Positions 1 through 8,846 are shown, counted from the first letter of the stretch. The stretch is 64,000 bases of DNA from Paraburkholderia sabiae (GCF_030412785.1 NZ_CP125295.1:2914001-2978000); one strand, 5' to 3'. Notes: generated from the sequence alone by a model not told the origin. Numbers and translations are program-made.

Positions 1-1
1 C

Positions 2-508
2 GCGGTCAAGCTCGGCATTTTCGGCACCAAGATGCGCTCGGTCATCGAGCAGAATTCGCCTGCGGGGATTGCCGCTGTCGTCAAGCAGCAGTTCGAATAC
101 GGCGCGCAAATCGACGCGGGCGGCCTCATGCCGATCCTCGAACCCGAAGTGTCGATCAAGACGCCGGATAAAGCCGGCGCAGAAAAGGCGCTGCGCGACG
201 AGATCCTCAAAGGTCTGGACGCCCTCCCCGCCGACAAGCAGGTCATGCTCAAGCTGACCATCCCCGATGTCGCCGATTTCTACAAGCCGCTGATCGATCA
301 TCCGCGCGTGCTGCGCGTCGTGGCGCTATCGGGCGGCTATACGCGCACGGAAGCCTGCAAACTGCTCGCGAAGAATCACGGCATGATCGCGAGCTTTTCG
401 CGCGCGCTGATCAACGACCTGAAGAAGCCGATGAGCGACAGCGAGTTCGATGCGAAGCTGGCTGAAGCGATCGACGAGATTTACGACGCGTCTGCCGTCA
501 AGGTCTAA
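2..508 (+). CDS. Class I fructose-bisphosphate aldolase, 3' part
   Basis: The open frame runs in from the window edge (codons from base 2, AVKLGIFGTKM before the first internal Met at 32), so the 5' end is missing. The visible 168 residues resemble the C-terminal half of bacterial class I aldolases, which use a Schiff-base lysine to split fructose 1,6-bisphosphate into two triose phosphates. Family-like stretches are EYGAQIDAGGLMPILEPEV, VMLKLTIP, ALSGGYTRTEAC and NGMIASFSRAL-like NHGMIASFSRAL. The MLKLTIP strand is where the family has one of its active-site lysines. The gene is followed directly by a strong hairpin terminator, so it ends its transcription unit. Enzyme class is fairly sure; whether it serves glycolysis or gluconeogenesis cannot be told here. 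Confidence 0.88.
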   Translation, partial: AVKLGIFGTKMRSVIEQNSPAGIAAVVKQQFEYGAQIDAGGLMPILEPEVSIKTPDKAGAEKALRDEILKGLDALPADKQVMLKLTIPDVADFYKPLIDHPRVLRVVALSGGYTRTEACKLLAKNHGMIASFSRALINDLKKPMSDSEFDAKLAEAIDEIYDASAVKV

Positions 509-522
509 ACAGTTGTTTTCAT

Positions 523-560
523 GAAGCCGCGCGCCTTCGGGGCGCGCGGCTTCGTCTTTT
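523..560 (+). terminator. Rho-independent terminator after the aldolase gene
   Basis: A perfect 13-bp stem (523-535 pairing with 541-553) with loop TTCGG is followed by GTCTTTT. It starts 15 bases after the aldolase stop codon. Confidence 0.9.
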
Positions 561-579
561 ATGCGGCCGATGCGCCGTG

Positions 580-1047
580 TCAATGCGCGGTTGGCGGAAC
601 GTCGGGATCGACGTAATCGCTACGCGACACCCAGTACGGATCGCGGTTGTAATACGTGTGCAGCGATTCGCCCCAGCGTGAATCGGCCATGCTCGGCCAG
701 TGATCCTTGTCGAAGCCCGGTTCGTCCTTCAGACGCTGCGCGCTGATATCGACGTGAAAACACTTCTGCTCCGTATCGAGCGTCAACGCGCTCCATGGAA
801 TCGCGTGCAGCTTCGCACCCATGCCGAGAAAACCGCCTTCGGACAGCACCGCGTAAGCGATACGTCCGCTTCGCACGTCTAGCATGATGTCGGAGATCTT
901 GCCGACATGTTCTGCGTCGGACGAATACACTTTGGTGCCGTCGAGCGTCGCCGCCGCCATCACTTCCGGCCCCGGACCTTCTCCGACACCGCCGCCAACG
1001 ATATCTGCACCACCCGTTCTGCGCGTTTGCGGATTGATTGAGCCCAT
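580..1047 (-). CDS. PRC-barrel domain protein
   Basis: A 155-residue soluble protein with a PRC-barrel-like core at about residues 35-100 (GTKVYSSDAEHVGKISDIML, GRIAYAVLSEGGFLGMG, KLHAIPWSAL). PRC-barrel proteins of this size in proteobacteria are small cytoplasmic proteins of poorly known, often stress-linked, role. I chose the ATG at 1047 because AAGGAGG lies seven bases upstream; a longer frame to 1143 has no such site. The N-terminal 30 residues are Gly-rich (GGADIVGGGVGEGPGPE) and probably disordered. It converges on the aldolase gene, with that gene's terminator between them. Confidence 0.8.
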   Translation of the reverse strand: MGSINPQTRRTGGADIVGGGVGEGPGPEVMAAATLDGTKVYSSDAEHVGKISDIMLDVRSGRIAYAVLSEGGFLGMGAKLHAIPWSALTLDTEQKCFHVDISAQRLKDEPGFDKDHWPSMADSRWGESLHTYYNRDPYWVSRSDYVDPDVPPTAH

Positions 1048-1322
1048 TGCTTGCCTCCTTGTGAAAGTGAGCGCAGGAGTGGCGCGCAATGGTCGTTCCT
1101 GTTCCTTGCAGCGCGGCAAATGGATATACGCGACTTTCAGCACGTTTTACTTATCGACACCGATATCACGTCATTTTTACCGTATATATCTTCGCTGTGC
1201 GGCAACCCGCCGCACCGCTGCTGCGCAGTAAACGACGACATCTGCTTCTTACGCCACCCGCCTTCCGCCCCTACGATTGACACATGAAACGCGCGACCCG
1301 CGCGCGTTGCAGGAGAACGAAA

Positions 1323-1511
1323 ATGGCCTTGCTGAACATGATGCGGATGGTGTTGTGGAGTTTCTTCGGCGTACGGCGCGGCGCCGGACATGAAGCCGAT
1401 CTTGCCACCGTCAAACTGCCGCTCGTGCCCGTGATGGCAGTCGTGCTCGCGCTGTGCTTCGGCGGGCTGCTGTTCGCGTTTGCCAGGATCGCGGTGACGA
1501 TCGCGCACTGA
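1323..1511 (+). CDS. DUF2970 family small membrane protein
   Basis: A 62-residue protein with one predicted transmembrane helix at about residues 31-58 (LPLVPVMAVVLALCFGGLLF). The pattern of a short N-terminal FFGVRRG stretch and one C-terminal helix matches DUF2970, a family of unknown function common in beta-proteobacteria. The ATG at 1323 is preceded by AGGAG at 1311-1315; the frame is open 13 codons further but has no ribosome site there. It converges on the MocR gene with an 10-base gap and no visible terminator. Confidence 0.75.
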   Translation: MALLNMMRMVLWSFFGVRRGAGHEADLATVKLPLVPVMAVVLALCFGGLLFAFARIAVTIAH

Positions 1512-1521
1512 CGCGTGTGTT

Positions 1522-2943
1522 CTATTGCGGAGACGCTTGCGTAATCAATTCGCCCAGCACGCTAATCGAGCGATCGATATCCGCATTCCACGGATGCCCG
1601 AAGTTCAGACGCACGCAATGGCGGAAATTGCGCGAGGCCGAGAAGATCGGCCCGGGCGCGAGGCTCACGCCCTGTTCGATGGCCTGCCTGTGAAGCGTCA
1701 GCGCATCGACGTGTTCGGGCAATTCGAGCCACACGAAATAGCCGCCTGAAGGCAATGTCCATTTCACGCCTTTAGGCATTGCGCGACGTAGCGCGAGATT
1801 CATCGCATCGAGTTGCGCACGCAAGGCAGTGCGCAATTTGCGCAGATGCCGGTCATAGCCGCCATGCTGCAAATAATCGGCGATACCGGCTTGCACGGGA
1901 ATACTCGCCGATAGCGTCGTCATCAGTTTCGCCCGCTGTACCTTCTCCGCGAATCGTCCTGCCGCCGCCCAGCCGATCCGATAGCCTGGCGCAAGCGTCT
2001 TCGAGAAAGAACTGCAATGCATGACGAGCCCTTTACGGTCGAAGGCAATCGCAGGCAATGGATAATCCGCCTGAAAATGCAGTTCTCCGTACACGTCATC
2101 TTCGATCAACGGCACTTCATGGCGCGCGAGCAATTCGACGAGCGCCTTCTTCTTGTCGAGCGGCATCGTCGCGCCCGTCGGGTTCTGATAGTTCGTCATG
2201 AACCAGCACGCGCGAATGGGCTGCTTCTCCAGCGCTTGCGCTAGCGCTTCCAGATCGAGGCCGGTTTGCGGATCGACGGGTATTTCAACCGCGCGCAAAT
2301 CGAGTCTTTCGATCGCCTGTAGCGCGGCATAAAAGCCGGGCGACTCGACAGCCACGACGTCGCCGGGCCGCGTCACTGCCATCAGGCAAAGATTCAGTGC
2401 TTCCAGTGCGCCATTGGTGACGACGATTTCATCGAGCGGTTGCGACAGGCCCATGCCCAGATAACGCAGCGCGATCTGCTGACGCAAGGCCTCGTTGCCC
2501 GGGGGCAAATCGACAACCGTGCTCCAAGGGTTCATCGTGCGCGACGTTTGCGCCAGCGACTTCGCGAGACGCGGCAGCGGAAACAGCACAGGCGAAGGAA
2601 AGGCCGAGCCCAGCGGCACGACGCCCGTATGTTTCGCCGCTTCGAGCACGCTGAAAACGAGTTCGCTGATATCGACTTTTGCGGATTCCGCCAGCGCACG
2701 TTTCGCACTCGCCTCGCGCTTGTCGCGAACGGCCGCACCGGGCGCGACGTAGTAGCCTGAACGCTCCTGCGCGCGTATGAGCCCCCACTCTTCGAGCAGA
2801 TAGTAAGCACGAAACGCCGTCGACTGACTCACGCCATGTTGCGCGATGACCTGCCGCAACGAGGGCATGCGCGCGCCGACTGCGAGGCTGCCCGAGCGGA
2901 TTTCGGCGGCCATCGTATTGGCGAGTGCTTCATATCGGTTCAT
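1522..2943 (-). CDS. MocR-type GntR/aminotransferase-fold transcription factor
   Basis: A 473-residue two-domain regulator. Residues 1-70 form a GntR winged helix (RMPSLRQVIAQHGVSQSTAF) and residues 100-470 form a fold type I aminotransferase domain, with the pyridoxal phosphate lysine at K315 in SSFSK, NPTG at 254-257 and the ring-binding aspartate in EDDVYGE. MocR proteins usually bind PLP or an amino-acid adduct and act as regulators rather than enzymes. The ATG at 2943 is the only good start; the frame upstream opens with TTG at 3012. It is transcribed in the same direction as, and 78 bases downstream of, the DHA2 transporter gene, so it may regulate or be co-expressed with it. Ligand unknown. 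Confidence 0.88.
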   Translation of the reverse strand: MNRYEALANTMAAEIRSGSLAVGARMPSLRQVIAQHGVSQSTAFRAYYLLEEWGLIRAQERSGYYVAPGAAVRDKREASAKRALAESAKVDISELVFSVLEAAKHTGVVPLGSAFPSPVLFPLPRLAKSLAQTSRTMNPWSTVVDLPPGNEALRQQIALRYLGMGLSQPLDEIVVTNGALEALNLCLMAVTRPGDVVAVESPGFYAALQAIERLDLRAVEIPVDPQTGLDLEALAQALEKQPIRACWFMTNYQNPTGATMPLDKKKALVELLARHEVPLIEDDVYGELHFQADYPLPAIAFDRKGLVMHCSSFSKTLAPGYRIGWAAAGRFAEKVQRAKLMTTLSASIPVQAGIADYLQHGGYDRHLRKLRTALRAQLDAMNLALRRAMPKGVKWTLPSGGYFVWLELPEHVDALTLHRQAIEQGVSLAPGPIFSASRNFRHCVRLNFGHPWNADIDRSISVLGELITQASPQ

Positions 2944-3021
2944 TGAAAATTGCGCGTAGCCGTGCGCTCGTAACGGAGAGCTTTTTATACTAATCGGTAC
3001 ACGCCTGCGCAATCAACTCAA

Positions 3022-4554
3022 TCAGCGCTTCTTGTGTTTCATCGACAGAAAGACGATCACTGCGCAGACACCCGCCACGATTGCCGCCGCAGTGAACGCG
3101 CGAGCAAAACCCTCGCCGTAGCTCGAGTGTGCAACGTGCACGAGCGTATCGAGCGATGCAGGCGGATACAGTGCGAATGCGCGAGCAAAGTCGCCCGCCA
3201 TCACGCGCTCGGCAAAGCCCTGCACGAAGGGCAGATGCGTGTCCGCCATCCGTGCCGACAACGCCGAACGCACGCCTTCGGCAAGCACTGCGCCCAGTCC
3301 GGAGAAGCCGAGCAGAATGCCCGTGAAGCGCGACGTCGTGCTGATGCCCGACGCCATGCCGGCACGTTCGCGCGGCACCGTGCCCATGATCGCCTTCTGC
3401 GTTTCGCCGTTCAGCAAGCCGCCGCCGCTGCCGAGCAAAGCCATCGCGACGATCAGCCACGCGTGATCGGTACTGCGCGCGGCGAGCATCATCGCGAGAT
3501 TGCCGCACGCAACGACCGCGAGGCCGAGCGTCAGGATCTGGCACGAATCCATCCAGGCCGCGAGCTTGCGCCCTAACTGCGGCAGGATCAGCATGGCCAG
3601 CGCAAAAGGCAGCATGCCCGCGCCAGCCGTCAACGCACTCTCGCCGCGCGCATTCTGCAGGAATAGCGGCAATAGCGAGGCCATCACCTGTGCCGACGAC
3701 GCATAGGCAAACATCGCGACGATCGCGCCGACAAAAGGCAGCGAGCGGAATAGCGCAAGATCGAGCATCGGGTGCGCGCGCCGGCTCTCCACCCACGCAA
3801 ACAGCGCAAACAACGCGACGCCTGCGCACGCGCGCAACGCGACGGCTTCGCTGAACCAGCCATGATCGGGGCCGAGAATCAGCGCCCATGTCAGGGCAAA
3901 CATCGCGGATGCAAACAATGCGATGCCGGGCAGATCGAGCGCGCGCGGCGTCGGATCGCGCGATTCGTCGACGATGCGCACCACGCCCGTCGCCAGCAGC
4001 GCGCAGATGGGTACATTGATCGCGAATGCCCAGCGCCAGCCGAGCCATGCGGAGATCACGCCGCCGATCAGCGGCGACAGCACCATCGTCAGCCCCATGA
4101 TGCCGCCCCACACAGCCCACGCCCGCGCGCGCTCATGCTCGTCATGAAACGCGTGGCCGATGATCGCGAGTGCCGGTGCCAGCAAAAACGCGGCGCCGAC
4201 GCCCTGTGCTGCACGCGCGACGTACAGCAGCCTTGCGCTCGGCGCGATGCCGCAAGCCAGTGAAGCTGCGGCGAACAGCGCAATGCCCGTCAGAAACACG
4301 CGCTTGCGTCCATAGCGGTCGGCAAGCGAACCGGCCGGCAACAGCAGCGCCGCGAAACACAGCACGTATGCGCTGATCACCCATTCGATATCGGCGAACG
4401 AAGCATTCAGATCGCGCGCGATGGTGGGCAGCACAATGCCGACCACATTGGTATCGAGCACGGTCATCGCGCAGCCCATCGACGCAATGAGCAGCAGCGG
4501 CGTGCCGCGCGAAGCAGAACGGGAAGCGGAGCGGTCAGCGGAAATCGAACTCAT
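3022..4554 (-). CDS. MFS transporter of the DHA2 (EmrB/QacA, 14-helix) type
   Basis: A 510-residue polytopic inner-membrane protein. The first helix carries the family pattern LDTNVVGIVLPTIA (residues 33-46) and the loop between helices 2 and 3 has MFS motif A, GSLADRYGRKR (76-86). Length and hydrophobic profile fit 14-helix proton-driven exporters of drugs or other toxic compounds. Start at 4554 (MSSISADRS) is preferred over an upstream in-frame Met at 4602 because the latter adds an atypical charged extension over the divergent promoter. It is divergent from the LysR gene at 4685, a common arrangement for a LysR-controlled exporter. Substrate cannot be read from sequence. Confidence 0.88.
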   Translation of the reverse strand: MSSISADRSASRSASRGTPLLLIASMGCAMTVLDTNVVGIVLPTIARDLNASFADIEWVISAYVLCFAALLLPAGSLADRYGRKRVFLTGIALFAAASLACGIAPSARLLYVARAAQGVGAAFLLAPALAIIGHAFHDEHERARAWAVWGGIMGLTMVLSPLIGGVISAWLGWRWAFAINVPICALLATGVVRIVDESRDPTPRALDLPGIALFASAMFALTWALILGPDHGWFSEAVALRACAGVALFALFAWVESRRAHPMLDLALFRSLPFVGAIVAMFAYASSAQVMASLLPLFLQNARGESALTAGAGMLPFALAMLILPQLGRKLAAWMDSCQILTLGLAVVACGNLAMMLAARSTDHAWLIVAMALLGSGGGLLNGETQKAIMGTVPRERAGMASGISTTSRFTGILLGFSGLGAVLAEGVRSALSARMADTHLPFVQGFAERVMAGDFARAFALYPPASLDTLVHVAHSSYGEGFARAFTAAAIVAGVCAVIVFLSMKHKKR

Positions 4555-4644
4555 CGGATAGTTCCGGCGAAAATGTGCGCAAAAAGCAAGGCTGTATTCC
4601 ACCAGTTTTCTCTATTCCTTTCATTGCCCGCTTCGACCAATATA

Positions 4645-4661
4645 ATTAGGCTGAACCTAAT
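4645..4661. promoter_or_regulatory. Candidate LysR operator (ATTAGG-N5-CCTAAT)
   Basis: A perfect 6-bp inverted repeat, ATTAGGCTGAACCTAAT, lies between the divergent exporter and LysR genes, 24 bases before the LysR start. It contains the T-N11-A spacing typical of LysR boxes. Role as the binding site of the adjacent regulator is inference from position. Confidence 0.6.
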
Positions 4662-4684
4662 AGACTGGCTCGACATCTCCGCTC

Positions 4685-5563
4685 ATGGAACTGAGGCATC
4701 TGCGTTACTTCATCGCTGTCGCTGAAAGGCTGCATTTCGCGCAGGCCGCGGAAGCACTCGGTATTGCACCGCCCACGCTGACCGTGCAGATTCAGGAAAT
4801 GGAGCGCGCGCTGCAGGCCCAGCTATTTCGGCGCACCCGGCGCTCGGTTGCATTGACCCCTGCGGGCGAAGCGTTTCTCGTCGAGGCCCGCGAAACCATC
4901 GCCCAGTTCGAACGAACGCTAAATGTCGGCCAGCGCGCGGGACGCGGCGAGCTGGGGCGCATTCATATCGGCTACGTCGGCTCGGCAGCTTTTTCAGGCA
5001 TCTTGCAAAAACAGCTTCGTGCATTCCGCAAGTCGCGACCGCACGTGCTCGTGCAGGCAACCGAGCATCCAATGGGCGAACTCCCTGCGCTGCTCGAAGA
5101 AGGCCGGGTCGATGTCGCCTTCGTTCGGCTGCCCGTCGATCTGCCTTCGTCGCTGCGCGCGCATGTGCTCGTGCGAGATGCATTCTGCGTGGCCTTGCCC
5201 GCCGAGCATCCGCTGGCGGCAGTGTCGGGATCGGTCAAGGCCCGCTCGCTTGCAGGCGAGAACTTCGTCGTGCCGGAACAGGATCTGGGCACGCGTGAGG
5301 TCGCGCGGCGCGGGCGGTTCAGTCCGCGCATCGTCAGCGCACCCGGCACGCTGCTGGCCGTGTTGACGCAGGTTTCCGTCGGCGTGGGCGTCGCTATCGT
5401 GCCGAATCTGCTGACGCGGGTCGTCAACCTGCCGAACGTGGTCTTCAAGACGCTCGCGGGCGAGCCGATCGTTTCGGAGGTCGCAGCCGTCTACCGGAAA
5501 TTCGAGCATTCGCCTGCCACGAAGAAGCTGATCGCGCAGATCACGGGTGCGCCGGATCAGTAG
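4685..5563 (+). CDS. LysR-family transcriptional regulator
   Basis: A 292-residue protein with the N-terminal winged helix at residues 1-60 (MELRHLRYFIAVAERLHFAQ, then APPTLTVQIQEMERAL) and a periplasmic-binding-protein-like effector domain at about 90-290 (LGRIHIGYVGSAAFSGIL). It begins 131 bases from the divergent DHA2 exporter, with a palindromic LysR-type box between them, so it probably controls that exporter and itself. Effector unknown. Confidence 0.92.
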   Translation: MELRHLRYFIAVAERLHFAQAAEALGIAPPTLTVQIQEMERALQAQLFRRTRRSVALTPAGEAFLVEARETIAQFERTLNVGQRAGRGELGRIHIGYVGSAAFSGILQKQLRAFRKSRPHVLVQATEHPMGELPALLEEGRVDVAFVRLPVDLPSSLRAHVLVRDAFCVALPAEHPLAAVSGSVKARSLAGENFVVPEQDLGTREVARRGRFSPRIVSAPGTLLAVLTQVSVGVGVAIVPNLLTRVVNLPNVVFKTLAGEPIVSEVAAVYRKFEHSPATKKLIAQITGAPDQ

Positions 5564-5782
5564 TTTCCCGGGCTTTTGCACCGTCCACGGCCTATCATGA
5601 GAGAACGGTCTCATCGCTCCCGGCGCGTTTCGCCGGGAGCGGACTGGACCGTTCCTTGCTCCACAGCACCGAAGCGAACGCCCCAACCGGCCCGCCTGTC
5701 CCAGGACCGCGAGACCCATCGCCCGGAAGGCCGGCGCCAGCGGGCGTTCGTGAATTTCATCTGGCACTCACGGAGAAATCAA

Positions 5783-6043
5783 ATGACCATCGAATTCACC
5801 AGCCGCCGGCACGTCGTGGCCGCATCGCGAGTCGCATTCGAAGCGACCGTCGAAGGAAAAGAGGTATGGTGCAGCGTATCAATTGACGCCCTGAACGACC
5901 ATTTCGGCAATACGGGCACGTCGTCGCATGATCTGATCACTGCGTTCGAAGGGAATCGGCGGAAAATCGAAGATGCAGCACGCCGCGTGCTGCAGCGAAA
6001 TGGGGGACAGTCGGTCGAGCTGGAGACTCGCGACTTTCATTGA
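5783..6043 (+). CDS. DUF1488 family protein
   Basis: An 86-residue protein matching small DUF1488 proteins (function unknown): a conserved VAFEATVEGKEVWCSVSIDAL stretch and a C-terminal helix with FEGNRRKIEDAARRVL. The start at 5783 follows CGGAG at 5771-5775; the frame is open upstream to 5576 but that part reads as an unstructured Arg/Pro-rich artefact. About 220 bases separate it from the LysR gene, so it is probably its own unit. Confidence 0.7.
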   Translation: MTIEFTSRRHVVAASRVAFEATVEGKEVWCSVSIDALNDHFGNTGTSSHDLITAFEGNRRKIEDAARRVLQRNGGQSVELETRDFH

Positions 6044-6218
6044 GAGAACTAGCAGGCGGCGTGCGCCGGATGGCAAGGACGGCGCGCGCGATGCCGCAAT
6101 CGCATTGACGAACACACCGAGTCATTCGTTCAATTGCCTGGCTGCGTTAGCCGCAGAGCAAGGGAACACAGGTAATTGCCGACCACTCTCTGCAAGGCAA
6201 AAAGCTCAAAGACACCAG

Positions 6219-6253
6219 CAATAAAAGAGGCGAGGAAACATTCTCGCCTCTTT
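6219..6253 (-). terminator. Terminator of the H-NS gene
   Basis: The 11-bp inverted repeat AAAGAGGCGAG / CTCGCCTCTTT (6224-6234 and 6243-6253) with an 8-base loop ends in a T run when read on the minus strand. It lies 20 bases downstream of the H-NS stop codon. Confidence 0.8.
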
Positions 6254-6272
6254 CCTGATTGCACTGGCCGCT

Positions 6273-6848
6273 TTACGCGCGTGCCTTTCTTCCTGCCTTT
6301 TTGGCCGCCGCCTTCGTGCGCGCGACGCCGTTCATGCCCGCAGCATGCGCGCCCGCGACGAGAAACTTATTGCGGTCTTTCTCGCCTGCGAGCCATGCGG
6401 GTGCCGGACCACGGCCGCTCCACGTCGCGCCCGTTTCAGGATGACGGTACTTCGCGGGTTGCGGACCCTTGGGCTGGCCATTGCCCGTGCCGTGCTTGAC
6501 GGCAATGTGTGTCACAGCGGCTTCCGATGCGCCGGCAACCAGGTACTTCGAACGGTCTTTCACACTCGCGATCCAGGCCGGCGCACGGCCATGTCCCGTC
6601 CACGTCGCACCCGTCTTCGGATCAAGATACTTCGCTACGCCTTTCTTCTGCACGCCTGCCGATTTCAGCGAAGGACGGCCACGCTTCTTATGGCCGAGAT
6701 GCGCGTCGATATCAGCAGTTGTCAGATCGTGCTTTGCCATCAGCGCGCGAATACTTTCGAGCGCTGCCGTCGACTTTTTCGACACGATGGCTTCCGCCTC
6801 GGCCTGAAGCTTTTTTATCTTTGCCTGAAGTGCTTCGAGTGTAGCCAT
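6273..6848 (-). CDS. H-NS family nucleoid protein with two C-terminal DNA-binding domains
   Basis: A 191-residue basic protein. Residues 1-48 form the coiled-coil oligomerisation region (MATLEALQAKIKKLQAEAE). KKRGRPS at 54-60 resembles an AT-hook. Two copies of the H-NS DNA-binding domain follow at about 72-105 (TGATWTGHGRAPAWI) and 132-165 (TGATWSGRGPAPAWL), spaced 60 residues apart; H-NS itself has one. It should bind and bridge AT-rich DNA and silence it. The ATG at 6848 is preceded by AGGAG; the frame upstream is not used. The terminator at 6219-6253 closes the gene. The Lys/Ala-rich tail (AAAKKAGRKARA) resembles histone-like tails. Confidence 0.9.
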   Translation of the reverse strand: MATLEALQAKIKKLQAEAEAIVSKKSTAALESIRALMAKHDLTTADIDAHLGHKKRGRPSLKSAGVQKKGVAKYLDPKTGATWTGHGRAPAWIASVKDRSKYLVAGASEAAVTHIAVKHGTGNGQPKGPQPAKYRHPETGATWSGRGPAPAWLAGEKDRNKFLVAGAHAAGMNGVARTKAAAKKAGRKARA

Positions 6849-7263
6849 ATTGAAACTCCTGATTGAAGATACCGGCACTATGCCATGGACCGGTCATATA
6901 TGGCTAGAGTTCAACTATTACATGAAAAGACAGGCGCTATCCGTTGTCCAGAGGGGACGGCGGGTTTCCGGCCCAGGCGGGTTTTCATATCGGATACCGC
7001 GAATGTCAAAAGGCTTGCATCGGTGCCGATAATCCAACTACTCACGCTATCCATAAGACTTTTTCGCTTTCACCGTCAGAAAGCGCTGCCTATTACAAGA
7101 ATAGAGTACTCGGCTTCTCTTTCCAGATAGTCGATGGCAAAAAAGAAGCGGAGGATAAAAATTCATACTCACTGCTTCTTTTCCCAAATAGAGGCGCGCT
7201 TATGGACATCCATGCGATTCATGTCGCATGAGCAGTGAAGAGCCGCACTTCGCACATCACGTC
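6849..7263. other. Intergenic stretch without a recognisable gene
   Basis: About 415 bases between the H-NS start and the DUF4148 terminator. It is visibly more AT-rich than its surroundings, especially 7020-7200, which would suit H-NS autoregulation, but I see no defined site. Short frames present here have no ribosome site and no family resemblance. Confidence 0.5.
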
Positions 7264-7304
7264 AAAAAAGAAAGAGCCGGGCTGCGTAGAACAGCACCCG
7301 GCTC
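7264..7304 (-). terminator. Terminator of the first DUF4148 gene
   Basis: GAGCCGGG (7274-7281) pairs with CCCGGCTC (7297-7304), and on the minus strand the stem is followed by TTTCTTTTTT. It lies 45 bases after the DUF4148 stop. Confidence 0.85.
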
Positions 7305-7348
7305 CCGACTCACTTATTACCGCTTTCCGTCAGCTCAAACGAAGGCTC

Positions 7349-7657
7349 TCAATGATGCGCGAACGTCATGCCGTTCGCATCGGCGCGCATGCCCGACTGC
7401 GACACACTATTGGCCGCACCGCCATATCCGCTTTGCGGTTCGGACGCCGCCTGTTGCGCGGCTAGCCGCGCTTCCGCGGCCTGGATATGTGTCGGGTAGC
7501 TATTGCGGTCGTCGAGCGGGTTATAACCGGCGTTATGCAACTGCACGAGTTCTTCGCGGACCTGAGCACGCGTCACTGGCTGGTTACTCTGAGCAAATGC
7601 GTCGAAAGGAGCGCCAAGCAGCGCAGCAACGACGACGAATCGACCAAGGGATTTCAT
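7349..7657 (-). CDS. DUF4148 secreted small protein
   Basis: A 102-residue protein with a signal peptide (MKSLGRFVVVAALLGAPFDAFAQ) and the DUF4148 core TRAQVREELVQLHNAGYNPL followed by YPTHIQAAEARLAAQ. DUF4148 proteins are small periplasmic proteins frequent and multicopy in Burkholderia relatives; function unknown. The ATG at 7657 has GGAGG upstream. A paralogue lies at 34650-34952. Confidence 0.85.
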   Translation of the reverse strand: MKSLGRFVVVAALLGAPFDAFAQSNQPVTRAQVREELVQLHNAGYNPLDDRNSYPTHIQAAEARLAAQQAASEPQSGYGGAANSVSQSGMRADANGMTFAHH

Positions 7658-7859
7658 GGCAACTACCTCCGTATCTGTCCATTGGGTTGCGCGAGAACCT
7701 GTGTTCTGCAACCGTTGAACAAAGTGTAGAGGCGTGGCCGCCGCCGATAAACAGGCGAGGCTCGAATAGATCTCTCAGGGAATCGTTACAATCCCCAGAA
7801 GCAAACCGGGCTGCCGCGCCCCCCGACGCGACAGCCCGGCCATGACCGCGCACCGCCTT

Positions 7860-8225
7860 TTAGCTCGCCAGCTTGCGGAACGTTTCGAGCACTGCGTCGC
7901 CCTTGAAAGGCTTCACGATCCAGCCTTTCACGCCGGCTGCCTTGCCGCGCTCCTTCATCGCGGGGCTGCTTTCCGTCGTCAGCATGATGATGTTGACGCT
8001 TGCGTTGGCCAGTTCGCCGCGAATCTTCTCGGCCATCGTCAGGCCGTCCATGTTCGGCATGTTGACGTCGCTGACCACCAGACGGATGCCGGGCGATGCC
8101 TTCAGCTTCGCCAGACCGTCCTTGCCGTCGACAGCCGTATCGACGTCGAGCCCGTTCTTCCTCAGAAAGCCCGCGACTTCATCGCGAACCGTGCTCGAAT
8201 CGTCCACTACCAGAACCTTTGCCAT
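7860..8225 (-). CDS. CheY-like single-domain response regulator
   Basis: A 121-residue receiver domain with no output domain: acidic pair D8/D9, phospho-acceptor D53 (VVSDVNMPNMDG), T83/T84 and K105 (VKPF). Such proteins carry a phosphoryl group from a CheA-type kinase to a motor or other target. It is the last gene of the chemosensory operon that starts at 11990, 81 bases after the CheX-like gene. The kinase at 9600-11990 is the obvious donor and the CheX-like protein a possible phosphatase; both are inferences from context. Confidence 0.9.
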   Translation of the reverse strand: MAKVLVVDDSSTVRDEVAGFLRKNGLDVDTAVDGKDGLAKLKASPGIRLVVSDVNMPNMDGLTMAEKIRGELANASVNIIMLTTESSPAMKERGKAAGVKGWIVKPFKGDAVLETFRKLAS

Positions 8226-8306
8226 TGCTTACCCCGTCGCGCCTCGAAACGGCGCATTGATTGAAAATAGCCTCTTCGCGCGTTGCGTCGGAAGAGTTCT
8301 AAAACA

Positions 8307-8846
8307 TTAAAAGAGTTCGAGTTCGCCCGTGCTCTCTTCGGCCTCGTTGATGTGCGCGACGAAATCGACGGGCGAGCTTGCACACACGCAAAGCGTCGCA
8401 CCGAGTTGTACGTTTGCGCCGATGCCGATGCGAAAGGCTGCCAGATAGTCCGGCTTCAACTCCGTCAGATAAGGCACGCACGCGCCGCTAAGCTGATATG
8501 GCGTCGACATGCCGAGGTCCGGAAAGAACTCGACCATCTTCTGGTTGATCGCGCCACAGCACAGATTGCCGACTTCCATCAAGGCTTCCCCCAGCGACCG
8601 CTCTTCCGACTCGCGCAGGTAATAGTCGCGCGTGGTCTGATCGTCGTCGAAATGCAGCACGAGCAAGAAGCGGAATGCGATCGACGATATCGTCAGAACA
8701 ACGATATGCGCCGCGAGCGCCTGATTGGCCTGCTGCGCATCGAGCGGCGCGATATCGCACGCGTCGGCGGAATCGATCGGCAAACGCGTGCGCGCGGAAT
8801 GAAAAAAGATCCGCTCGATACTTTCTTTCGCTTGCTGACTGATCAC
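8307..8846 (-). CDS. CheX/CheC-like chemotaxis protein (putative CheY-P phosphatase)
   Basis: A 179-residue protein whose central helix reads LGEALMEVGNLCCGAIN, with E91 and N94 in the ExxN spacing that CheC, CheX and FliY use to dephosphorylate CheY. Only one such motif is visible, as in CheX. It starts with GTG at 8846, and GTGA overlaps the stop of the receptor-tip gene by four bases, so the two are translationally coupled. A CheY gene follows. The assignment rests on the motif and context; the rest of the sequence diverges from classical CheX. Confidence 0.7.
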   Translation of the reverse strand: MISQQAKESIERIFFHSARTRLPIDSADACDIAPLDAQQANQALAAHIVVLTISSIAFRFLLVLHFDDDQTTRDYYLRESEERSLGEALMEVGNLCCGAINQKMVEFFPDLGMSTPYQLSGACVPYLTELKPDYLAAFRIGIGANVQLGATLCVCASSPVDFVAHINEAEESTGELELF

